Shown piece by piece: positions 35,957 to 46,500 of a stretch of 64,000 nucleotides of DNA (position 1 is its first letter; the number at the start of each line of letters is the position of its first letter). The notes beneath the pieces were generated by a model. It was not told the origin of the DNA. It was given only the letters and a program-made list of their open reading frames with translations, and did no database searches. This stretch comes from Plectrocnemia conspersa (Eukaryota; Arthropoda; Insecta; Trichoptera; Polycentropodidae). Position numbers and translations under genes: made by a program. Where the stretch lies: assembly GCA_009617715.1 (NCBI GenBank), contig VTFK01000113.1, positions 1 through 64,000 of the forward strand, given 5' to 3'.

Positions 35957-36064
35957 GCTGTAACATATTTTATATTGGTCTTTAGGGGACAGGGCCTAAA
36001 CACAGCTTTGAGGCAATGTTATTGGACAGACGATCGTGCAATAATTGCAAAGCATGCATACTAC

Positions 36065-36585
36065 AATGCTTTTTAATGCAATGGCTAAAAATATTTTTTT
36101 CTGGTCGTGTGTCTCAGAACTTATAAAAGTTGCGTTTTTGTGCTGTGGTAATCGATGGTTTATAAAAGTTTAAGTTGCTCCTATACAATTGTAAATGTTC
36201 GATTTAAATGTGGATTGTTAAACGATAAACCATCGTTTTATTTATAAACGTCTTCATTGACGTGTTAAATCTTCAAGTGATTTATTATGATAAATTAAAT
36301 TTGAACTAATTGTGTTAGCACAAGAGTGAAAAATATAAAAAGTGCCACGACAAAGTGCTTAAACTAATAATTCTGTGTAATAATGGTATATATTTTAAAT
36401 ATATTAATATATACAAATATGAGTTCAACAAGTTACGACAAACTTTTCGGTGACCCAGTAGTTATTTGTGTAACAAGGATATTTTATTAGGTATAATTTA
36501 AATATACATAAAACAGACATACATACATATATAATAATATAAAATACATATCATGTATCTGCCTCAGCGCTTATTACAATTTTCT
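36065..36585. other. AT-rich DNA, no recognised feature
   Basis: Holds inverted words GTAATCGATGGTTTATAA and ATAAACCATCG (about 36150 and 36224-36234) but no assignable element. Confidence 0.5.
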
Positions 36586-36587
36586 GC

Positions 36588-37165
36588 ATGGAGAACTAAT
36601 TAAACACCCGTCTGCGATGTAAATTTATTCGCGCCTTCGACTAAATTGCACCGAAAAGTGGATCAAAGACCTTTCAAAACTAATCTTGAGAATTGATTAC
36701 GACGGCTAATACTTAATCAAACTTTGCTCATTTGCCGTGTTGCCTTTTCATAAAACAACCGCGTAATCATAGCCGACGCTAACGGGTCGTTAACACTTTT
36801 GAAACGTTGAATTATTCAAATAGGCGCCGTCGAACGAAATTTTGTAGGGGTATTTTTGACCCCCGAAATTAGCGAGGAGCGCCTTTCCGTCCAAAAATAT
36901 CGATCCGAGTTTTTTTTTTGTTCTAAAACATTTAATAGGATTACGCACGACCTGTCTACTTCTATATATATATTGTATAATAACGTAATGTATAGCCGGA
37001 GGCGGAGAGTATCTATAAATTAATAAGAAAATGTCGAAAAGGATCATCCATAATCCCTGCATCTAGGAGAGACTGTAATATCGTGGATAATTACCGCGCC
37101 ACTCTTATATCCTTTGTCCTCATCCCTTCGCTCGGCGGCAAAGTGTAATAATAAAGGAGGTGGAT
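36588..37165. promoter_or_regulatory. GC-richer island with TCF- and Otx-like sites
   Basis: Carries ACTAATTAAACACC at the left edge, GATCAAAG (36661-36668, TCF/Pangolin-type), GGATTA (36938-36943) and TAATCC (37051-37056; Bicoid/Otx-type), and GCGTAATCATAGCC. The 90-codon minus-strand frame inside has no family motif. Motif density and composition favour a cis-regulatory island; inference. Confidence 0.4.
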
Positions 37166-37760
37166 TCTTGAGTAAAATTTAATATCAAATATTCATATAT
37201 ACTATATATTATGTATAATCTATCAGTACAGTAATACAATTATTGATTTATTGTTATATTAAAATTTTATTCAATAACAAGGGAACGGCACGAAAGAAAA
37301 CATTTGGTAAATACGTTATCTAAGAATCAGTATTTCGTAAATATTCTACGCTCTATCAGTGCATCACTACCCCTTTTAGGTGCTTCATCTCCAGGGATCT
37401 ATCCTCCATGAACTCTGCTTTTAACGTATTTTACCCGAATTATCTCCTTGGACTATCATGCCTTTTTAAACTTTTGAGGACTGTTAGATTTTAGATCTTA
37501 CGGCTATTATAAAAATATTTTTATATAATAATTTATTATTTATATTTTTATTCATCCTAATTTTTTGTTTATATTTTACAATTTTGCTTTTTTTGATAAT
37601 GATTTTTTCGTTTTGTGTCAGTTAAATTATATATTTAAAATTTTTATTTACTGTATGAAACCATAAGCATATGTATACATTTATTAACATTAGCATATTA
37701 TACTAGAATTTATGTATATACATTAGATCCCCTCCCCCAATAACACGGTAAATTGGATTA
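37166..37760. other. AT-rich DNA, no recognised feature
   Basis: AT-rich; no element or frame of interest. Confidence 0.55.
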
Positions 37761-37767
37761 GAAAATA

Positions 37768-38735
37768 CAGGCGGCCTTCGACTTTCGCACATAATTGGTT
37801 CCTGAAAATGTGTGCGAATGTTGAATGTACGAAAGTAGTCGTGGGAAGGAAAAAAATGTAAATTGTGTGTATTTTAAAATATTTATTTATCAAGTAAATA
37901 TAAGATGTTTAAGAAGCGTTTAAGAGACACGTTTAAGTGGGGTTTGCGGGTGTTTTCTTTGAAAAGTTATCAAGAGATAACTGTTTTTCCCTATTCTTTT
38001 TCTTTTCTTCATATAGTATTTTTTAACATGCTATGTTTTTATTGATATGCGTTTGCGCACTTGAGATATGCGTTCTCCATTGGGATTAAGGTGCGTGAAG
38101 GCTTCATTAATTTTTTTCATTGTTAAAGAGTTTTCCAAAATAAACCTGTCTCATCTACATTAAATATTTGGCTAGAGGAATATTCTACATCTTCAATAAT
38201 TTTGGATAATTAGGAAATAAATTATTTTTCAGCATCTTTATCCGCATCAGCAAATTCTCCAGTAAATTTAATATTATGAAAAGAATATCTCATTTTAAAA
38301 TTGTAAAACCAACCGTTACTTGCTTGAAAAACCGTGTTAAAACATTTTTTTAATCTATTCTTCCAATCTTTGTGCAAACTAAGAGCTTTTGCTTGAATAC
38401 TTGAAATACTCTTTTTGATGTTGGTCATTGATCTACGACGACAAAGATTCTCTATTTCATCCATGTTTTTTTTTTGCTGTGTTTTTTTGGAAACATATCA
38501 TTAAAGATTGTGGAAATATATCTTTATTTTCCACAATTTTGAACGTATTCCTTAATTATATTTTTATTTTACAAAATTGAACATATCGTAGACCTGTTTG
38601 TATCATACGAACGTCCGATTGAAGCAAAAAATTCACCGCTATCAAAACGTTTTTTAAAAAAAAAATTTAATTTAAAAAAATTGTTTTTTTTTTTTGTGCG
38701 AAATAGCGAATTGTGCGAAAGTCGAGGGCCGCCTG
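37768..38735 (-). mobile_element. 968-bp pogo/Tigger-like transposon, internally deleted
   Basis: Left end CAGGCGGCCTTCGACTTTCG and inverted right end CAGGCGGCCCTCGACTTTCG differ at one base over more than 20 bp. The element is flanked by TA on both sides (37766-37767 and 38736-38737), the target duplication of the Tc1/mariner/pogo group. The minus strand encodes part of a CENP-B-type transposase. A full Tigger-type element is usually well over 2 kb, so the C-terminal half is deleted. Confidence 0.92.
38060..38464 (-). pseudogene. Tigger/pogo-type transposase, N-terminal part
   Basis: An 80-codon frame (38464-38222) matches the CENP-B-type DNA-binding region: a segment with QAKALSLHKDW, then FQASNGWFYNFKMRYSF and KFTGEFADAD, resembling the F-ASNGWL-RFKKRH...SGE pattern of Tigger/jerky proteins. 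After a stop and frame change, SSSQIFNVDETGLFWK (about 38130-38180) carries the first catalytic-aspartate motif (N-DETGLFW). A decayed RT-type continuation near 38085 may be the PSRT segment. The rest of the DDE domain is absent. Confidence 0.82.
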
Positions 38736-39007
38736 TACTTACGTTTTAGGCGTATGTGATGAAATATCTGTTAATTGAAAAAACATATTAGATCTCTGGA
38801 AATAAAATTGTTTTATTTTAATTTTATTATTATAATGATTTAATTTCATTATTATATAATGATGATATTATAACATTTGATAGTATTCTTAGCAACCAAT
38901 TATTAAATACAATTTATATAAATCGCAAAACTACGCATTGTGAAATAATTTTGTTCTTAATAACAGTTGTGCTGTGTTTCCCGTTCTCAATATATTATAT
39001 AGGATAA

Positions 39008-39078
39008 AATAGCGCAGTCCGTAACGTCTCAGCCTAGTAACTGTAAGGTTGCGGGTTCGAGCCCCGGCAGTTGCACTT
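39008..39078 (+). other. tRNA-derived sequence (SINE head or tRNA pseudogene)
   Basis: A-box-like TAGCGCAGTCCG and a B-box GGTTCGAGCCCC lie about 35 bases apart, the spacing of an internal Pol III promoter. The T-arm is recognisable but the final pair fails, and no complementary acceptor stem exists upstream. A terminal CCA is not expected in a nuclear gene. The downstream AT-rich sequence could be a SINE body; no second copy was noticed in the window. Confidence 0.5.
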
Positions 39079-39234
39079 GAATTTTTATTTTTAAAAATAA
39101 TTGCGCTAATATTATAAATTGTATTTCACATACCTAATAATTTATTAAAAAGAAATCCTGTGAACTTTATCTAGTTATGATATTTCAATATGATTATTTA
39201 GGTTTTTCTATAAAAATCAGTATTATATAGATGA

Positions 39235-39925
39235 GCCATATCGGCGAATAACTCTCAGCGTTTCACTTGAGCCTGAATCACTAAGCACAACACAATAGCG
39301 TATAAATATCTCAGCATTGATTCACGATAAGAGATAGCGCCGCTGATTACGCAAGCCGACTGTAAAGTCCGCGTTAATTAAAACGCTTTTAAACGTCGCA
39401 AACAATCGTCAAAACTGCTCGAGTCGCGCGTCTGGAATTAGCGAGTGGCCCAAATTAAAATTTCTGTATTTAATGTTCGGCAATTGAATACAGAATTGCG
39501 AATAAACAGCGCCGGTGTCTGCGCTTAAGGCCCGAATTTCAAACATTACTTGAGACACGTCTCCCCGCGACTTGGCAGACTCTCAGTATTTAGGCCGATG
39601 GGCGTATCACAATGGTCTGTAATTACAGTGGATTTCTCACACTCGTTCTTTATAACATTATTACATTATACAATGGCAACAGGGTCGCATGGTTATGATG
39701 ACCCAAGTTTGGGGGCGAAGCGGCCAGAAAAAAAGGGCAGGGAGAGTCTAGATTTTACGACTTCAAAAAGTGGCGAAATTTCATTAGGCTTACACGTCCA
39801 AAAATTTCCACGCAATCTTATAATCCGGCAGTGAGATTAGTTTTTGTAACCGACGGAAAGTTTTGTCGTAATAATCAAGTTTATCGCGAGCGGCGATAGG
39901 CCGCTCGGGAAAATATTGTAAAAAT
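39235..39925. promoter_or_regulatory. large GC-richer island with homeodomain and SOX sites
   Basis: TGTAATTACA at 39618-39627 is a perfect palindromic homeodomain site. ACAATGG at 39609-39615 and 39670-39676 are SOX-type. Also present are GCGTTAATTAAAACGC (a near-palindrome, about 39372), GATTACGC and a terminal inverted pair around GAGCGGCGATAGGCCGCTC (about 39888). A 94-codon plus frame (39550-39834) lacks known motifs. Strong candidate enhancer by composition and motif content. Confidence 0.42.
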
Positions 39926-42415
39926 AATATTATTATCTAAAGAAAGAACGTAAAATAATAAAAGATCGGTGTGCGTGTTAAACGCGATATTGACATGAAG
40001 CTATTATTTTAATAGTTTTTTATATTTTTACATATATGTAGCGCCAAACTATATTGATGTGTTTTATTTATTTATTGGCATTGCAAATTGTCAGTAATCA
40101 CATTATAAACAAACGCTGATTGTAAAGATTTGTCAATTTAAAAATTCCCATCAGACCGTAATACTTGGATTTTATTTTTGAATCCAATTTATTTCTTACT
40201 TTTATAAATTTTGTAGTAAATAATAAACTATGTGCATAAATACAATTGTATGCAAATGGCACTACTATAACTAATTTTTATTTTTAATAACTAATAAAAT
40301 AATACTTATATTCTGAAAAATCATAATATCATTGTTAAATAATATATTAAAACGTAAATTTTAGATCATGCCTTGACTTAGATGTAGGTATCTTTTTACG
40401 TAGGACAAATTTATTAGGTTATAAACTATTATTTTTATGCAACAATGCCATTTTCTTTGCCGCATAAGTAAATTAACCGCAACCCGATGTTCACCGTAAT
40501 TTAAAAATGGATATCCTAACTAAATATGTTAATAAATTAAACGTAAAACGCATTAATAAAAAATATACTAAAATAAATACTAGTTACATGTATGTAAAAA
40601 AAAAAAAAAAAAAAACTAAAATACCAAAAATAGTTAAGCAGGTCTAGGAACTGCAAAACACATTATATACTATATAAGTATACAATAATAAGCTGACATA
40701 AACTTGTTCATGTACGTGAGCAGATGGACCGAAATATTCACTTTGCAACATGTCTCCTCAAGTATTTGTTTGTAACACGTGCTAGAATAAGCAAACACAA
40801 ACTTATTTAATACACACAATGTTGTGTTGTATGGATATGCCCTAATAATACAACAGGTGAAGCAATTCTCGAGATAATTGTCGCATACAGAGCAATTTCT
40901 ATATGACAACACTAAGTTGCCAAACGTGTGCAAAATAATTACACAAAAGCAAATCACCACAACAAAGTAAGGTTTCAATAAGTGAGAGAGAAGTTGTGGT
41001 GGGATACTCTGGGGTGGTTCGCGTAGGAGCGACTTTGATAACCACCCTTGTTTATCACTGTCGTGAACCAAGTGGCAAGCTCACCAATCGCGGTGATGCA
41101 ATGGAGTCGTTTCGCTTTAGCATCGCGTTATTACATTATTGCAATTATCATATTTAAGGCTTATGTATAACGAAATGGAGGGTATCTTCTTAGCGTCGTA
41201 TATAATAACATCAAAGATTCAACCTTTTGCTCTTATCACAGGGATGATTTCAAACTTGGCACTTCTCTTTGAGGTCAATGAAAACCTTCTGATATTTCTA
41301 AAACACCGATACAAATAAAGGTGAGATTTTTCACAATTACAAATATAAGCTTAAGTAAAATACATCCAATCATTTTCAAATATTTTAATGAAATAAAATA
41401 ATAAAAAGGAAAATAAAAAACGTTTTTTTAGCCTTGCTCGTATTTCTAAATTATGTTATTTTATTTTAATACAAAATATATTAAATCTGTTTTAAATTAA
41501 ATTCATATTTATTTTATTTATACTAAATCCTCAATTTTTATCTCATATTAAAAAAAGATGTATCATATACGATACCTTTTAATTAAGGAATATATGCCAA
41601 AAAAAGAAACATTACAATTAAAATTCTAGAGAAATTTATGCATCCTGAATTCTAACGTACCCATTGCGCTTTTCACGCTGTTTTGTTAAATACTTTATTG
41701 TTTGTTAACATTTAATTAACAATGAACTCCTACTTTATGGTTAGCGTAGGCAAAACGCAGAAATAACATGAGAGGTTTTTTATTATGCGCTAAATTATCT
41801 AGCAGCAGTGTGTTTTATATAAATAAGACCAAACTGAATAAACTGAAGCTTGGAAAGAAATAATTTATTATGATCGATAGAATAAACAGTTTATCAGTTC
41901 ATTATATAAATGGATTTTCTATATATAAATAATATTGCAAACATATATTTTATATATTGTAATAATGCGATTTATAAATATAATCATTACATTATTTTAC
42001 TGTTATTTTACATATCAAGATACAAGTATTTTGTACTTATTTTTTTTAGATATTTTACTTTAATTTAATAATAAAAAAAATATTGAGTAATAACAGTGAT
42101 TTTTATAAACTTTTTACTAATAATTATTTGAGAATATCGCAATAATTATTTATTTTTTAAGGATTTATATCTCGTATATTTATTTATTTTTACTTATGTT
42201 AAAATTACCATAAATCAAATTTTAGTTGTAAGTGTTTATGTAAATATTATAGAATTAAAAAATTGTCATTACTGCATAATATTATTGTGCTTTGATATTT
42301 TATGCCGCTAACATATTGATGTAAACTACAAGGTCAATCCCCTACAATAAGATTTATTGTATTCTCCGTTTCTGCTTTCAAGTAATATAGTCATTATCAA
42401 ATACAATGTGCAGGA
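39926..42415. other. AT-rich DNA with one orphan open frame
   Basis: AT-rich sequence with an A-run of 21 at about 40596-40616. The 133-codon orphan frame at 40670-41071 is listed separately. A small mixed patch at 41170-41290 has no assignable identity. Confidence 0.5.
40670..41071 (-). CDS. orphan 133-codon open frame, hypothetical
   Basis: The longest uninterrupted frame in the window. The N-terminal third is polar (MVHDSDKQGW, PPQSIPPQLL), residues about 35-57 are hydrophobic enough for one membrane span (YFVVVICFCVIIL), and the remainder has about ten cysteines (CSVCDNYLENCFTCC). No domain is recognised and no clear promoter, splice site or polyadenylation context was found. In AT-rich DNA a frame of this length can arise by chance, so it is reported only as a candidate. 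A decayed repeat is an alternative. Confidence 0.15.
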   Translation of the reverse strand: MVHDSDKQGWLSKSLLREPPQSIPPQLLSHLLKPYFVVVICFCVIILHTFGNLVLSYRNCSVCDNYLENCFTCCIIRAYPYNTTLCVLNKFVFAYSSTCYKQILEETCCKVNISVHLLTYMNKFMSAYYCILI

Positions 42416-42417
42416 AG

Positions 42418-42645
42418 TGTAACTGCTTATTCCGGTGCATGCACCACTGCCGTTATCGGTACTTGGGCTCTATGAGTCCAACCCAATGGGCGGGCACCCA
42501 GCTTTTGACGGCCGGATGAACGGGACCTCACCCCCCCTAGTACTACATATTTATCAAAGTTTCATTATAATTTCTCTCGAGCGCACGAGGAGACTTCTCT
42601 CGTTGACTGGCCTGCGTTGCGTTTCATTTTCATTTTAATAGAACT
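42418..42645. promoter_or_regulatory. GC-richer island, promoter-like composition
   Basis: Contains GGTGCATGCACC (a 12-bp perfect palindrome, 42433-42444), CCCAATGGGCGGGCACCC with CCAAT-like and GC-box-like words, and a CCCCCC run. No TATA or clear initiator could be paired with an exon. Compact (about 230 bp) with sharp edges. Confidence 0.3.
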
Positions 42646-42649
42646 CTCA

Positions 42650-43355
42650 CTAGATTTTTTTACTTAGTTTGTAAGTTTACAAGTGTGAAAAATACTAAAA
42701 AAATTAAAAAATAAATATGTATCAATAATAAATTAAGTCCTTTGATCAGATACTGTAATTTAGATTTTTTCAGACCAAACTAATAGTACACACTTCTAAG
42801 TATTAAATCACGTCATTTTTCATTTTACACACAGATATTTGACACTTAATCAATTTTATTTTTATGATTGTTGCGCCTTAATGGTCCTGAGATTTTATTT
42901 TTTATCTTATGCTAGGTATTTTTTATGGTAAAATATTTTTATTTTGAAATTACAAATAATATTTTTTCTACGGATATTTCAGAGAAATATCATTTGTGTT
43001 TGACTTGACAATACTTATAGCCTTGTCACCATTGGTGGTTATTTTTATACATAAAATATTATTCATGTATATATGAAGGCAAAATTTATTATTGATCCTT
43101 AAAATTGATGTACATTTAACTCAGGTTTTAAGGCTATGAAATGGCTCTGAAATTCACGGAACTTGTATCTTTAACAGTAAAATATTTCCCGTATACCAAT
43201 ACAATATTTACAACAATCTACTTCATTCTCATGCATGCAATGTTATTACAGGGGAGTGAAAGAAAACATTCAATAGGCAACGCGATTCCATACGACGAAC
43301 GTCTCGGTCATAAAGTCGCATGTACATAGGTACATAGGAAACGCTCCATACATTG
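42650..43355. other. AT-rich DNA, no recognised feature
   Basis: No coding motif or repeat family found. Confidence 0.55.
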
Positions 43356-43760
43356 CCGTCTTGAGATTTTTGCATACGAATCTCGCGATGACTGTCGCCG
43401 ATTTTATCATTGTTGTTAACCCTCCATTGTGTAGTTGCGCACTCGAATAATCCGCCGTAGGTAAATCGTTTCTGATCTTCCGCGAAGCTGCTCAGAAGTG
43501 TTTTGCTATGCATGAGAATCCGACCGGCGGAATCCATTCGAAAAGATAAAATCAGCGCGAGCACAGTTGTCTCTTGCGGAATGGCAGCGGGGAATTTACA
43601 AGAACATAACCGAGCCTTGGGTGGATGAGGAGAACAGTGTGTTCGAACGGGATCCTATTCCAATAACGTCCCTAACCCACATCCCAAGATGTGTGCATAC
43701 TTACGAACGAGAATCCAACAATAAGAAGAAATGTAATATAATCGATTATTCATGCAAAAA
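43225..43760. promoter_or_regulatory. GC-richer island with overlapping frames
   Basis: A 111-codon minus frame (43229-43564) and a 66-codon plus frame (43567-43767) abut here, but neither shows family motifs. The sequence is non-repetitive with GGAATGGCAGCGGGG and CCGACCGGCGGAATCC. Composition resembles the other islands. The 111-codon frame is the best coding alternative in this island but remains unsupported. Confidence 0.28.
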
Positions 43761-43767
43761 ATTGTGA

Positions 43768-45340
43768 AAGAATTTGATTCTTCAGACGTAACTTATTGCA
43801 ATTCCGTTGCGAATTTCAAATATCGTTAGCTTTAACTTTTATCACTAGCAAATATATATTTTAATGAGCTTTTTGGGAATTTCTTGTTGCGCGTATGTAA
43901 CAGATTAAAAAAAAAGCATTTTATCTATTGTATCTACATGCTTAATGTTTATAAGTTACCTGATATTCTAAAAAGTGTTTCGAAATTCATTATTTAATAG
44001 TTTTTATTGAATAACTTTTTTTTAATTGAACATTATTTATACAAGTAAATAATATAATACTTTAATGTATTATTATTATTATTTATAATCTTAATAATCT
44101 TCAACGGCTTTCCATGAAACAACTTTTTCAATGCTCAAAGAATTTAGCTTTAGCGTGTTTACGATATTATTAATTATGATATCACAACTTTTTTTGTCAT
44201 AATTGTCAATCAAATTAATTTATATATAATATATAGCCGCTTCTAATGATATTTTGAAAATTAAACGCTGTTTTTTTATATTCCTAACGAACTAAATATT
44301 TTTAAAAGCGCTGGAATTGATTGGATGATCAAAACTTTTTTCATGTCTATAAAGCTTCTTAGAACGTAATAAATCTATTTAAATTTCTATTAATAAAAAT
44401 ATCTGTATTTTATAATAAATAATACAATCATAAGTGCTTACTTGAGTCATAATAAAAATATTTCATTTTTTACAGTTTTATATTATTTGTACATATATTG
44501 TGCAGCATATGAAGTGTAATTTCAAGAGTTTATTAATCAATTTGGTGAAATTAAATGTAAATTAGTAATCAGTTCAACAAACATAAAATGTATATACGTA
44601 TATGGAAAGTAATATGTACTATTTTGAAATATATGTGAATTTATTCAGCTTGAGACAAACCACAATTCGTGTTATGCTTTTCCAATGTGAACATACATGG
44701 ACCATAAAATAACAATTGTTGTTCTCAAAAGTTCACCTACCACCGGTCAAATGGTGAATAAATCGGCTTAAACTAAGTCGTTAGCCAATGCAGCTGAAAG
44801 TAGTTGCTAAAGTGTGATGTAACTATATAATGGTGAGTTTGTTTAGAAACTGAATACTGCAGTGTACAGGTGATACAATATTTACATAGGATACATTGAG
44901 ATTTTTATTACTATTTTTGTTTGAACTTTTGGATAGTTTTACGTTTAATGTTTAATCATACATAGGAAACTCTTGCTTACTTAACTCAGCGAGTAATCAA
45001 AAATAAATAACAAGTAATATAAATAATAGTCTTAGGTTAACATTTAATTATTATTAAAAGTAAGCCAATTTTGGAGAATCAATTACTAGAAATAATATTT
45101 AAGATTTGCCAAATCAGTTATTAATTTCGTTGAACTGATTAATATTGATATTGAACCTACAGTTTTTTCATTAATATTATAAATAAAATACAAATTTATT
45201 ATTGCTTACTAGTTAAGATTTTTTAATTTTTGGCAGACGTAAGCGCATCATACATATTTGTTACTGTTCTATTTTTCACTAAACAAAATACCACTTAAAA
45301 AATAATCACAAACTGAATAACATTGGATTATGTAATAGGA
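43768..45340. other. AT-rich DNA, no recognised feature
   Basis: AT-rich; a mixed patch at 44690-44800 contains CCACCGGTC and CCAATGCAGCTG (E-box, about 44796) but no gene or element. Confidence 0.55.
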
Positions 45341-45344
45341 ATTC

Positions 45345-45715
45345 GTCCATCCGAGTTTTTTTCACCACTGTTTCTAAAGCTTTGACGTTCAAATAAAATA
45401 CCTTTCTTTTCATCTTATGACGCGCGCTCTGCCATATCAAAAATTTAATTTGAATGCATTCATCAAAGCCGCAAATCCCGCACGACAAACACGAATTAAA
45501 TTCATTCCGGCCTTCCTCTTTGTTTGTAGTCGGGGGTGCAAAAAAAAAGCGGAAAGCCAATAATAGTGTCTCATGCTTTTCCGGTCACAATGCCTCCGAA
45601 TCGAATACATTTATGTATGAGCGAGTCCCCCAGGTCTGGGAAAACAAACTAAATATTTCACGGTGCGAGCACAAAAGGACCCTGTTAAGCGGTAAACAGA
45701 TATAGAATTTTTCAG
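45345..45715. promoter_or_regulatory. GC-richer island, candidate cis-regulatory element
   Basis: Contains TTTGAATGCATTCATCAAAG (an inverted pair GAATGCATTC at 45453-45462 plus a TCF-like ATCAAAG) and ACGAATTAAATTCATTCC. Overlapping frames on both strands (84 and 83 codons) are without motifs. Confidence 0.33.
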
Positions 45716-45764
45716 GTAACACACTGACTGGTATGGGATAATTTCAACTATATTATCTTTCTTA

Positions 45765-45971
45765 TTGGATTTGACCTTTCGATCCCCGGGGGGACGTGGC
45801 GCTGGAGTGCTTCAAGCAGGAGACCAATTCAAAGACGAAAAGCAACAGTTCTTACATGTTACTATAATACATACGCCAAGCGTCTTTGATAGAAATAGGA
45901 AATGTGTTTTTTGTACGAAACGACATCATACAATAACACGTAGAAGCCTATTCGTAATGAGAACCAAGTAA
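45765..45971 (+). other. mixed-composition patch
   Basis: A 68-codon frame covers GATCCCCGGGGGGACGTGG at its left edge, then ordinary sequence. No similarity recognised. Confidence 0.15.
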
Positions 45972-46204
45972 TAACACGCATTATGCTCTGGGATTAGATT
46001 TATTTGTTCGTTTTCAATATGCTCTACTTTATTTTGTATGAACATACATACATATACTAAATCGTTTTTGATTTTATTCGACACAAAGTCATAATGTAAT
46101 ATTTTTTCTCAGAACTTCTGCATTTCTTTGTAAATACACGTTACATGTTTCTTTTTGTTTTGTGTGAAATAAGCAATGAGTCATAATATCTTTATATTTA
46201 GGTT

Positions 46205-46500
46205 AATTAAATTATTTTTAGGGTGTTGAGGCCGGAGGGGTGTGATTTTGCAGGCAAAAAATCTGCTCATAATTTATTTTATAAATTTGTATTATTTATC
46301 ATAAATTAAGATGTCGCTATCAGACGGTGAAGTTAAAATAACAGGTCATGGAAGTCAGAGAGTCTTAGCTGGCGTGTCAAGTTGTATTATTGTTGGCTGT
46401 GATTTCGATAGAGCAGCTGGGGTTGTCGTGATGAATTCTCGCGATGCTTTTTGATGACTGTCATGTCGTCGTCACGACTTAAGGGAATCAAATCGCAGTA
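46205..46500. promoter_or_regulatory. GC-richer patch containing a 47-codon frame
   Basis: Starts with TTTTTAGGGTGTTGAGGCCGG (part acceptor-like) and ends with inverted words TCGTGATGAATTC and GTCGTCACGAC. The small frame at 46311-46454 lies inside. Could be regulatory, an exon or a decayed repeat. Confidence 0.22.
46311..46454 (+). CDS. 47-codon small open frame, hypothetical
   Basis: ATG at 46311 is followed by 46 sense codons and TGA. The predicted peptide begins MSLSDGEVKITGHGSQRVL and has balanced amino-acid content (glycine, valine, serine, aspartate) unlike the lysine/isoleucine/asparagine-rich peptides typical of chance frames here. An acceptor-like TTATTTTTAGG lies about 90 bp upstream. 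No family recognised, no start-context or conservation evidence. Confidence 0.15.
   Translation: MSLSDGEVKITGHGSQRVLAGVSSCIIVGCDFDRAAGVVVMNSRDAF

Noticed and set aside
39008..39078. Functional tRNA gene
   Set aside because: A- and B-box are present, but no acceptor stem pairs and the T-stem is incomplete.
43229..43564. 111-codon minus-strand frame as a gene
   Set aside because: No domain, splice or promoter evidence; lies in a compositionally biased island.
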